Assembly: GCA_964058845.1 (NCBI GenBank)
Contig: CAXKVR010000275.1
Span: 1-37,971 of the forward strand
Source: Carex sylvatica
Lineage: Eukaryota; Streptophyta; Magnoliopsida; Poales; Cyperaceae
Length of the DNA: 37,971 nucleotides
Direction: 5' to 3'
Below are positions 28,843 through 37,971 of the stretch, piece by piece; position 1 is the stretch's first letter; every line of letters starts with the position of its first letter. The translations under genes and the position numbers were made by a program. Under the pieces are notes generated by a model. The model was not told where the DNA came from, did not search any database, and saw only the letters and a program-made list of their open reading frames with translations.

Positions 28843-30249
28843 ATTTTCTTTGAATAAGATATGGATTAGAAAATTTAACAACGATTATAAAATTTAACTG
28901 GTTAAATTATAAATACGATTATAAAATTTAACCGATTAAATTATGGATTGATGAAATCTCTGCAATGGAGACATAATACACACGTGTCAATTTTTCATCC
29001 ACTTAATGTTGTGATTTAGACATAGAAGAATTTTTCTTCTTGCAAAAGAAATCTAGAGGTGCTATTTTTATCATATTATTCAGTCCTGATTCGGTATTAA
29101 ATTGGAACCGATCCGAATTCAATTAATTCCGTTTAGAAAATTTAACAAATTAAATTATGATTACAATTATAAAATTAATATTTAAATATCCAATTTCAGA
29201 AACGATATTGTAATGGATATGATATGAATTTGATTTAATTATCCGATTCATAATCGAATCCAACCAAATATCCATATAAATACTTGTACAATGTTAATAT
29301 AATATTTTATAATTAATTAATTAATATAAAATATAGATTAATAACTATTGAAAGACAACGATGTGTACTATTTTTAGAAAATAAATATTTATTTAAGTAG
29401 TAACTTATACCATAAAGATATCAACAACTATTTGACATACAAAACAAAAGGGTAAGGAACTAAAATTATGAGAAAGATTAGACAGGAGAACGAAAAGAAA
29501 AGTTGGATTTTTAGTTTGACAATGTGTGATTGAAAAATAAGAATAAGTTTGTCAGGAAAGTACAAACTATTTTGTCCAATATTCAATATAATTCTACAAA
29601 ATCGTCCTTCATTATTCAACAGAATTGAATAGATCTGATCTAATTAATACATAGATCATTTCGATTTCATTTGAAATGAGGATATGGAACTTAAAAAATC
29701 ATAATATCATGTCAATGGTTTTAGAGTAGTTTTTAATTTATAATAATTATATATTATGTGAAATGTTTACAAATTATAATTATATTAAGAGTAAATAGTT
29801 CTCTTGTGACATGCATCTGCTCTGATCAGATCCAATAATTTATAAATAAGTTATAATTTGAAATGGTTACTGATAGATGCAGTCAGTGACGGAACATAGT
29901 AGAGAGTATAGGATTCACCCCTATAAATTGAAATTTTATACTTTAGTTCATTAAATTTTGTAATTTTCATATGTATTTATATCTTTTAGTCCTTCTTATA
30001 AAATGAAATTGCACTACATTTGATTTTTCAGCTCCCTCAATCTCAATTTTCTAGCTCCGCCCCTAAATGCGGTTAGATCCAATCCGGTTTAAAAACAAGA
30101 AGTATATGGATTAAAATTAAAACTCGAACACTTACAAATACAAATATAATATTATTCAGACATTATCAGACCCAATAGCACCTCTAAACAAATCTAATCA
30201 TCTCATGATAAATACAATAGGAAATAATAAGAAAGTAAAAAAAAAAAAA
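28843..30249. other. Intergenic, no gene seen
   Basis: AT-rich. A block GGTATTAAATTGGAACCGATCC (written in full at 29093) resembles one at 28400, so the MITE at 28460-28842 may lie between direct repeats of an older element. The section 29880-30065 (CAGTGACGGAACATAG to CTAGCTCCGCCCCTAAAT) looks like a decayed transposon end pair common in plant genomes; I could not confirm it. Confidence 0.35.
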
Positions 30250-31418
30250 GGAAAATTTCTTGTGTACCCATACAATTTTTTGAAATAGCCAATATCTCCA
30301 TGAAAACACCATAATATCCAATATCCCCATAAAAATTTGGCACTCTTATTTATATCCCCATTTAAGTATTTAATATTTTATTTAACTATTTTAAAAACTG
30401 AATTGACCAATATGCCCTTGAATGTTAATCAGAGGTGTCCATTTGAATTGTTTCTTCCTAGATCTCTAACGTCTCTCTCAGCCTCATTCTTCCTCACGCG
30501 TCTCTCTTTTTTATTTTGCTGGAGATCGCAAATATAAAATTACTAACTGAATAAACCTCTATTGAATGTCATATTAAGAAGATGTAATTAGTAAACATCT
30601 TTATTCTTTTTCATTCTCAGTAAAACTTAATTTGTGATTTTGCTGCTTTGGGCGCTACCATGCGCCAATTTAGAAACTGAAGTATTCCAAATTATCACTT
30701 AAAGTTAGTTGCATATGAAATCAAAATAATAAAATAAATAGAATGACTCGGAGGATCTATTATGAATTTACGAAGCGATGCTTATTTTAGCTTCTTCGCT
30801 TCTTACAGGGGCATGTCTTTATCAAATTAGAATGGCATCATGCTACTCAAATATTATGCAATTACGAATTACCGCACAAATAAGCAGACAAAAGTTTTAA
30901 TAAATAAAAGAATGAGCCGATGTCAGAGTCGAAGAAGCAGACCAGATGCTTTAACCCACCACCAAAATTTAATCATATCATCAATTTAATTTGACAACAC
31001 ATTTTTGAGGATAAGATTCCCCTTTTACATGTACAAAACCATGCATAAGTTGATTGTGGCAGTTTCAAGACACACGAAGGAGGAAGAACTATTGATTTTG
31101 ACCATATCTAAAAATGTTAACTGGTTTTCTGTACAATCTCTGGTAAAATCTTGATTTTTGCTTTGAGAAAAACGCATGAAGAATGGGGATGAGAGAGACG
31201 CTAGAGAGGAAGAAACAATTAAAATGGACACCTACGGTTAACATTCAAGGACATATTGGTCAATTCATTTTTTTAAAATAGTTAAATAAAATATTAAATA
31301 CTTAAATGGGGATAGAAATAAGAGTGTCAAATTTTTACATGAATATTGGATATTATGGTGTTTTTATGAGAATATTAACTATTTCAAAAATTTGTATGAG
31401 TACACTAGAAATTTTTCC
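30250..31418. mobile_element. Non-autonomous element with long terminal inverted repeats (probably Mutator-like)
   Basis: The first 250 or so bases (GGAAAATTTCTTGTGTACCC onward) match the inverted last 250 or so (ending CTAGAAATTTTTCC), including ATTGACCAATATGCCCTTGA against TCAAGGACATATTGGTCAAT. TAAAAAAAA follows the right end and a TA13 run precedes the left end, compatible with a 9-bp target duplication but not decisive in A-rich DNA. The roughly 600-base core (about 30540-31140) has no recognisable gene. Confidence 0.75.
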
Positions 31419-32075
31419 TAAAAAAAATCTATAATGAATTGAGAAACGAGTAAAGTCAGTACAAGTTAAACTAAGACGAACTCGTTTATATCAAAATGAG
31501 CTACGTTCCAACAAACTAATTATGAATTTATTTAAAAATCAATTTCGACTTAATGACTCACGATCTACACATTCTTTTACTAGTCCAGTAATCCTACGTG
31601 AGTTTTTCTTCACAATGCGTGAAACCATCTGATTCAAATCCACACTAATATTTAATGGCTCCGTACGTTATAGGCATGGGTCAAATTGGCTCGAATTCTG
31701 ATCACACGGCCGAAAAGATGAACTCAATAGTTGCGTCAATGCAGAAGTTACCGGTTTCGGGTTATTATTACCGATTATCGAGGCGACCCGCCATCCCATT
31801 GGATCACCCCTTACGGGAGGATCCGAATTTGGATAAATATTTTAATAGTTTTAGCTTCATGCAGCGCACAGACCATATGCTGTGCTGTTTTGATTCTACA
31901 GTCTGTTCGCTGTGTGAAGATAAAACTACTCTGTGAATTTTTACCCCTCCGAATTTTCCAGCACCCCCTCTCATTCGTTCTTTGCCTCGAGCCCTCGACA
32001 GTTGTAGTGTTCCACTGCAATCGACACCTCTCCCCTCCTTGTTTAGGGCTTTTGCTCTCTCACTTCATCCCCAGT
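31419..32075 (+). promoter_or_regulatory. Promoter and 5' UTR region of the UBA2-like gene
   Basis: This segment changes from AT-rich intergenic DNA to a CT-rich leader (about 31945-32075, with repeated CCCTC/CTCTC words) before the ATG at 32104. I see no clear TATA box, which is common for housekeeping RNA-binding protein genes. A 93-codon frame at 31655-31936 has no family resemblance and is not called. Confidence 0.5.
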
Positions 32076-32101
32076 CCACACACACCCACACCCACACCCA
32101 C
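32076..32101 (+). repeat. CACACC microsatellite in the 5' leader
   Basis: A (CA)n run followed by three CCACAC-type units ends two bases before the start codon of the UBA2-like gene. Confidence 0.8.
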
Positions 32102-32103
32102 AA

Positions 32104-33501
32104 ATGGAGCCCTACTCGAAGAAACGCAGGCCAAACGAAGACGGTGCTCCGATCACCACTACCGCCGGGCCTCCACCTTACTCAGCTGCGGCTACTTCTC
32201 CCCTCCTCGCGAAAGATGATGTATTGCGCATAATCGAGCCTCTCTCCCGCGATCAGCTGGCTGAGATAGTTGCCTCGGCTGCGTGCCATGGTGGTCCTGC
32301 ACTTGATTTGGTCCGATCTCTCTGCAACCGGGACCCAGCTCAGCGCAAGCTCTTCATTCGCGGCCTCGGCTGGGACACCACGCAGGAATCCCTCAGGTCA
32401 GTCTTCTCCTCTTATGGGGAGTTAGAAGAGGCTGTTGTGATCTCTGACAAGACCACTGGAAAGAGCAAAGGCTACGGCTTTATCACTTTCCGTCACGTGG
32501 ACGGTGTAGTTCTCGCATTGAAGGATCCATCTAAGAAGATTGATGGCCGGATCACTGTGGTACAGCTTGCCTCAGCTGGTCTCTCAGAGAAGTCAGCTCC
32601 AAATTCTGCTCTGAAAGCAGCTGAGTTGGCACCTCGCAAGATATTTGTTGGGAATGTACTTCCCGATATGTCGTCAGAGAGACTCTTGTCACATTTCTCG
32701 ACCTACGGAGAGATAGAAGAGGGTCCTCTGGGATTTGATAAACAGACAGGGAAGTTTAGAGGATTTGCCTTGTTTGTGTATAAGACTGTCAGTGGGGCCC
32801 AGGCAGCTTTGGCTAGTCCAAACAAGATTTTTGATGGGCACACACTCGTCTGTAAGCTGGCTGGAGAAGGTAAGAAGGGAAAGGCTGGTGACACATTAGA
32901 ACCAGGTCTAGTTGGTCCCACTGGTCGGAGTCAAACAGGTGTTCGTAATTCTGATGTTAGCGTGTCTGGTATAGGTCGCTCATTGCCAGGACAGTATGGT
33001 GGTTTCAGTGCTGGGTTATCGTCTTATGCTGGTTCGGCTACTGGGTTGTCTTCTTATGGTGGTACTGGAAATATTACAGGAATTTCTTCCTTTGGTGGTG
33101 GTTTCCCCTTGCCGGGTTCTTTATCTGGTAACCCTGGTCCTGCAGCTGGTATTGCTTCTCTTAACACTGCTAATAACACTGGAGCTGGGCTTGGTATGGG
33201 AGCTCATGGGCCTGGTATGCAGTATGGGAGTTTAGCGGGTATGGGTATGGGTCTGAGCTCAGGTTCAGGCCTGAACTCCAGTTCAGGCATGCTTGCTAAA
33301 ATGGGGATGGGAAATTTAGGAACCTCTACTTCAGCACTGCTTCGAGGAAACTCGGGTGTGGGTATGGGTGGAGGCTTTGCGGATGTGCCGTTTTGGGGAC
33401 CTGATGGCCAGATGCAAATGGGTTTGGGTCTTCCATCCGGTGCTTCAGCTAGGATGCCGGGCCGGCCAGGGGTATATCCCAACTTGCCTCCATATTACTG
33501 A
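32104..33501 (+). CDS. UBA2C: UBP1-associated protein 2-like (UBA2C type) RNA-binding protein
   Basis: A single exon of 465 codons starting MEPYSKKRRP. A short segment (DDVLRIIEPLSRDQLAEIVA, residues 38-57) precedes two RRM domains. RRM1 (about 82-157) has RNP2 LFIRGL and RNP1 KGYGFITF. RRM2 (about 179-254) has RNP2 IFVGNV and RNP1 KFRGFALF. The rest (about 262-465) is Gly/Ser/Met-rich low complexity with GLSSYGGTG and GMGMGLS runs, ending YPNLPPYY. This order matches plant UBA2 proteins, nuclear RNA-binding proteins that associate with UBP1 and act in mRNA stability and stress or ABA responses; the C subtype is the best fit by eye. The coding region is intact and GC-richer than its surroundings. 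GAG|GTAACC right after the stop could be a splice donor for a 3' UTR intron. Confidence 0.93.
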   Translation: MEPYSKKRRPNEDGAPITTTAGPPPYSAAATSPLLAKDDVLRIIEPLSRDQLAEIVASAACHGGPALDLVRSLCNRDPAQRKLFIRGLGWDTTQESLRSVFSSYGELEEAVVISDKTTGKSKGYGFITFRHVDGVVLALKDPSKKIDGRITVVQLASAGLSEKSAPNSALKAAELAPRKIFVGNVLPDMSSERLLSHFSTYGEIEEGPLGFDKQTGKFRGFALFVYKTVSGAQAALASPNKIFDGHTLVCKLAGEGKKGKAGDTLEPGLVGPTGRSQTGVRNSDVSVSGIGRSLPGQYGGFSAGLSSYAGSATGLSSYGGTGNITGISSFGGGFPLPGSLSGNPGPAAGIASLNTANNTGAGLGMGAHGPGMQYGSLAGMGMGLSSGSGLNSSSGMLAKMGMGNLGTSTSALLRGNSGVGMGGGFADVPFWGPDGQMQMGLGLPSGASARMPGRPGVYPNLPPYY

Positions 33502-35128
33502 GGTAACCAATAAAATGATTCAATATTACTTCTCTTTTTGTTATTTAAATTACTTTGTTGGTTGCTTCAGCATTTTGTGTTGTGTTTTAGTCCTTCATGC
33601 TAAAATATTAAAATTTGACCAGTGATTCCTCTTTGATCCTTCCACTAATCTCCTACCTTGCATAACAATTGATAAATGCTACAGAGGAACTATTAAGATT
33701 TACGTGAGTCCCTTTGGAAAGGATTTTTAAGTGCAAACGTTAAAATGAAAGCCAGAAACTTGTAGAGGAACTCTATCCTTGATGCATCTTTTTCCTCGTG
33801 CATTTTATTTATGGAAGTAACAAAATTTACAAATAAAACAATGGATAAGAATTGCATAATACTTGGAGGATACTTTACTCTTTTTGTTATGCATGTTGTC
33901 GTGTGATTTCCTCTTATCTGCCTACTGTTTGTTCTGTTGTTGTGTTTTTTTGTTATGCATATTTGACTTCACTATTATTGGGTTACGTCTTTACTTGTGT
34001 TGCGATATCTTGAACTTAAATCTGGGTTTTCTTGATGTATCCTCCAATTGGTGTTGTGTCTTTCAGTCAATTGTCATTAGTCAAATGATGCTTGTTGACA
34101 GAATAATTGTAAGCTATATTACACTTTTTGACAAAATAAGCTATATTATACTTAAACATCAAGATGATGCTTTATTGTGTAGAAAATATAAGATGTTATT
34201 TTTTTCCTTATCTTTTTTAGTGCACTTTGTTTCGCATTATGTCTCTTAGCTATCTAGATAGTGTGGATTACCTAGTAGCTTTATTATTCATCTTTCAATT
34301 TGTTCCGTGGTTTTGTTTTTTAGTTTTTGAAAACAGTCAGCTTGCCACTTGTTTCCCTTCCTTGAGGGATATCACCACCCATAGGTTCCTCATTCCGTAG
34401 TGAACGTACCGTATTCCTGTTCCCATTCCTTATAACTTATCGTTTCCCGTTCCCTGGTAACCCAGGTTGGACCTGAAGTTAACCACAGTAACATGAGTGT
34501 ACCTGAATTTTGATAATACTACTGGAGGCACACATGAATTGAATATTGTATTCATAATTCTCAGTGTATTTTATTACAATACACAAATATATTTGGTATT
34601 TGGTGGAGAAAGGCCAATTGAAGTGTATATTGGATAAGAAGGACAGATCTCACTAGTTCATCTTTTGATTTTTATCATTTTTAGTATTCACTTGTTCATT
34701 TATAATCATCATCATTCATGTTTAATTATCATTTTGTAAGTTGTACTAATCCCTGCCAGTAGTATTATCCTTAAAAAAAAATGAAAATAGTGGTGTGCCA
34801 GCTATATGCATTAGGCTTAGAAACACCAAAGAACTATCCTTATATTACATTTATTAGTAAAGAAATTTCTGTACTTTTGAAATTGAACGAACAGGTTAAG
34901 GAAATAATTAGAAACCCCCAACCTAAAAACAAGTAAAGGAAAAAAGAAAAGAAAAGAAAAGGGGGAATGGAAACAGAAAAAAAAAATGAGGGGAAATGAT
35001 AATTAAGCTGAATCGTTCTATGGATTGATGATTTGTATTAGAGAAGGCCTTCTAAACCCGTGCAATAATTGTGTAGAAATGTACTCTACTATTTTATCCT
35101 GCTAAAAAGCATTCTATTATATCTGGTT
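33502..35128 (+). other. 3' flank of the UBA2-like gene, no coding exon seen
   Basis: T-rich on the plus strand, as expected for a 3' UTR or its introns. AATAAA lies at 33509-33514, unusually close to the stop for a poly(A) signal. A 128-codon frame at 33863-34249 is hydrophobic and Cys-rich by composition and shows no family motif. Confidence 0.4.
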
Positions 35129-36299
35129 GTACTTTTGGGTTGTGCTTTACTACATTGATTGCAATTGCAAATCTTGACTTTAGAATTCACTTTTTGGTTC
35201 TATAATATATTATAAATTAATTATGAGGGAAAAAAATATAAGACTTGCTTTAAAATTATTGGATCAATAACTAAAATGTATTATTGATTTTGTTTTGAAA
35301 CAGTTAGCGTTTTTTTAAGTGTTTGTGTAATGCCTCACTTGATTCAGGTATATTAAATGCAATCCGTTGGAGTTTATGAAGTGTCTCTGCTTTGATGGAT
35401 CAGATGGTTTCATAAGTAATAGAAGTTTGAATTGTTAGCTTTTAAGAGGATAATCATACAAATTCTGTTCCCTCTTGAAAGATTGTGTGCTATCATTTAT
35501 CAGTTTAGTTATCTCATAATTAATTGTATTAATGTGAATGTTCATTGCATGATATGCTCTCTAGCTTTAGATATTAGATGGAGATTTTACTTATGAAGTT
35601 ATGTTTGTCGCTTCTCTTATTTGATGCAACAGTAATGCATTGTACTTTTCTTTTTCTTTTATAACAATCGACTGTTATGTTTCCCTGGTGTAAGGCAAGG
35701 GTTATAGCAAGTAGAAATTCTGTTCTGTACTTTTGGGTTGTGTTTTACTACATTGATTGCATTCGCAAATCTTGACTTTAGAATTCACTTTATGGTTCTA
35801 TATATATTATAAATTAATTATAAAAAAAAATATAAGACTTGTTTTAAAATCATTGGATCAATAACTAAATGAATTATTGATTTTGTTTTGAAACAGTTAG
35901 TGTTTTTTTAAGTGTTTGTGTAATACCTCACTTGATTCAGGTATATTAAATGCAAATCTCTTGGAGTTTATGAAGTGTCTCTGCTTTAATGGATCAGATG
36001 GTTTTGTTAGTAATAGAAGTTTGAATTGTTAGCTTTTAAGAGGATAATTATACAAACCCAGTTCCCTCTTGAAAGATTGTGTACTATCATTTATCAGTTT
36101 AGTTATCTCATAATTAATTGTATTAAATGTGAATGTTCATTGTGCAAAATGCTCTCTAGCTATAGATATTAGATGGAGATTTTACTTATGAAATTATGTA
36201 TTGTCACTTCTCTTATTTGATGCAACAGTAATGCATTGTACTTTTCTTTTCCTTTTATAACAGTAAGGCAAGGGTTTTAGCAAGTAGAAATTCTGTTCT
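35129..36299. repeat. Tandem duplication, about 598-bp unit
   Basis: Copy 1 starts GTACTTTTGGGTTGTG at 35129 and copy 2 starts with the same words at 35727. They stay closely alike to the shared end AGCAAGTAGAAATTCTGTTCT (35706-35726 and about 36279-36299), apart from scattered changes and about 25 bases missing in copy 2 near 36263 (the ATGTTTCCCTGGTGTAAGGC area of copy 1). Each copy carries GTTTTGAAACAG and GATTCAGGTATATT, which look like splice acceptors on the plus strand, so a duplicated non-coding exon is possible. Confidence 0.9.
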
Positions 36300-37971
36300 G
36301 TTTATGAAGGTATAGTATTGCTGAGCTTGGTGTTGTGTTCGTACTGGTTTTCAGACAGTAGACTTAGAGGCCTATCTGGTATAAGAAATAAATAAAAAAA
36401 GGAGGTACTGGCTGAAATAGGCACAAATAGGTGACGTAACAGTTATATTGGATTTGCCCAATTCAAGCAGATAAAATGTCTGTCTTTTAGATTTTTTTAA
36501 TTAGAAAAATTCAAAAAAGGAAATTGAAAACTTAGTCGAGTTACATAAATATTCCATCTTGTTTGGTTTCAGTTTATTTATTTTTTCTTGAAAGATTTCT
36601 GATGTTTTTGTGGTTGTATGTGCTTATAGTTATATATGCATGACTGTTTGATTTTGGTGTGATTCCGGGCCTCCTCTCTGTTGGTTATTTTGACTAGCCT
36701 TGGTACAATTGTTTGTGGGCCCTCTTGTCCAAAATAGGTAAATACTGGTTATACATTTGTGCTGAAGCTGCAAAAGACTGTTTTGTTGCACTTCTTTTTT
36801 ATGTACTTCTATGGTAGATGAGGGTTTACTTTATGCCTAAGTTATCATATCTTTTGGTAATATTTTGTTCATGAATTGCATATTGTCTGTTCATGCACAT
36901 ATTGCCATGATTCTGAAGTTTACTATGGATGTTCATTAGTTTCACTTAAAGAGTAACAATTACAGCATCTGCAAATGTTTGGATTTTCTTCATCTATTGA
37001 AAGTTTCAAATGATCTGTTGTTGATTATTTTGTAATGACCAACTCATTATCTAGATTAGTTGACCCCTTGTTCTTTTGTTAGTAATGAATTTCTAAAATG
37101 TTACCTGCTGCCAGTGTACCTTTTTCTTAAAATCTTCTTGGTCTCGTACCACATTGTTGATACATCAACCTTCGTGAAATCACAACACAACTGTACCTTT
37201 TTTTTATCAAGTGTATCTCTTTGGTGTCATTGGTGTCTCTGGTTGCACTGTTGATGACTTTCATGCTGTCACTTTTTAGTTTGATTGTCTTAAAGCTAGT
37301 AACGTACCCTGTTGAATAAGGCCGTGAATAGGTATGTTGTTTTCCCCTTCCGGTGGGGTTACTATTCTTGCAATTTCGTGCAGTTTTTTTATACATTTGA
37401 AATGTATTTTTTTTGGAAATATGATCACTGCTACTTTTCATTAAAAAGTTCGAGGATCAAAACCTGAACTTTTTTAAATGATCAGCTCCTGATAGAAAGA
37501 AAGGGAACCACTTTTTGCTTACTATCGTGGTTCCTTTTTTATTTTGAGTTTTTATGCTACTGATGAAAATATTTGAAAGAGCTTTGCAAATAATTGGTAC
37601 ATGCAAATTTGATGGAGTTCCATTCCCCAGAGCAAATGTAAATTTTTCAGTGGTATTAAAAGTTGAAAAGGTAGTGGAAGCACAGGCTATTCAACAATGG
37701 ATGGTTGGTACCGGGTGTAGTTTGGTATACAGATCGATTGAGGTGGGTGGCAGTCTGGAGTAGTTCATTGGCTGACCAGGCACTGAATTTTTTTTTTCTC
37801 TTTCGTTTCATTTTTGGATTTGCTGCCAATGTAAAAACAAATTTGACATGATTGTTGTAACTGTAACCAACAACTTAAAAATATATATAGACCTTGATTT
37901 CAGGTTTATCTTATTCTAATATTGGAGCATGGTAATTGCAAAAGGCATCTTCTGTTTGGTTTTGTATTTGC
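36300..37971. other. Downstream region, no gene recognised
   Basis: T-rich on the plus strand and without recognisable domains. The frame at 37554-37763 (with FERALQIIGTCKFDG) shows no family resemblance. This may still be 3' UTR or intron of the UBA2-like gene, or intergenic DNA. Confidence 0.35.

Noticed and set aside
31655..31936. 93-codon plus-strand frame upstream of the UBA2-like gene
   Set aside because: No domain or family resemblance, overlaps a longer alternative frame, and lies in the probable promoter or leader; likely chance.
31731..32219. 162-codon plus-strand frame overlapping the UBA2 start
   Set aside because: It covers the leader and the first codons of the clear RRM gene in another frame, with low-complexity Pro/His/Thr composition from the CACACC repeat.
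33863..34249. 128-codon plus-strand frame resembling a membrane protein
   Set aside because: T-rich sequence yields Phe/Leu/Cys-rich frames by chance; no start context, homologous motif or codon pattern supports it.

Overview
This window is nuclear DNA of a flowering plant. It is visibly AT-rich, with small exons in AT-rich introns, GT-AG splice sites, a nuclear tRNA gene with a Pol III T-run, a plant CACTA (En/Spm) transposon and many short inverted-repeat elements. I cannot name the species; a monocot is plausible but unproven.

Layout. (1) 977-4915, minus strand: a seven-exon gene for a NUMOD3-motif protein. Every splice phase can be chained into one frame of about 444 codons. Its fifth exon is a fusion made by tandem duplication. 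(2) 5084-8271: mostly transposon remnants, including two hAT-like elements nested one in the other just upstream of gene 1. (3) 8950-11732, minus: an eight-exon NECAP-like adaptor gene, 274 codons, intact. (4) 12033-12103, minus: tRNA-Gly(GCC). (5) 12788-23634: a 10.8 kb CACTA element flanked by an ATA target duplication and inserted in a small palindromic element. It carries two minus-strand genes, a TNP2-type transposase and a second protein with a Ptta/En/Spm-like N-terminus and a Ulp1-like cysteine-protease C-terminus. Both are broken by stop codons or frameshifts. (6) 24802-26345, plus: a two-exon secreted root-cap/LEA-related gene with a TATA box and poly(A) signal. (7) 26400-31420: intergenic DNA with several non-autonomous transposons, including Mutator-like miniatures with clear 9-bp target duplications. 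(8) 32104-33501, plus: a single-exon gene for a two-RRM RNA-binding protein of the UBA2 (UBP1-associated protein 2) type, followed by a long non-coding stretch holding a ~600-bp tandem duplication.

The host genes (NUMOD3 protein, NECAP, root-cap protein, UBA2) have no evident functional link; they are ordinary neighbours in a transposon-rich region. The two CACTA genes belong together as the former mobilisation machinery of one element. The most distinctive features are the exon fusion in gene 1, the layered history of insertions around the CACTA element, and the stop-codon spectrum inside it. I found no undescribed multi-gene system. All gene models were built by eye from splice signals and family resemblance, without alignments or transcripts.
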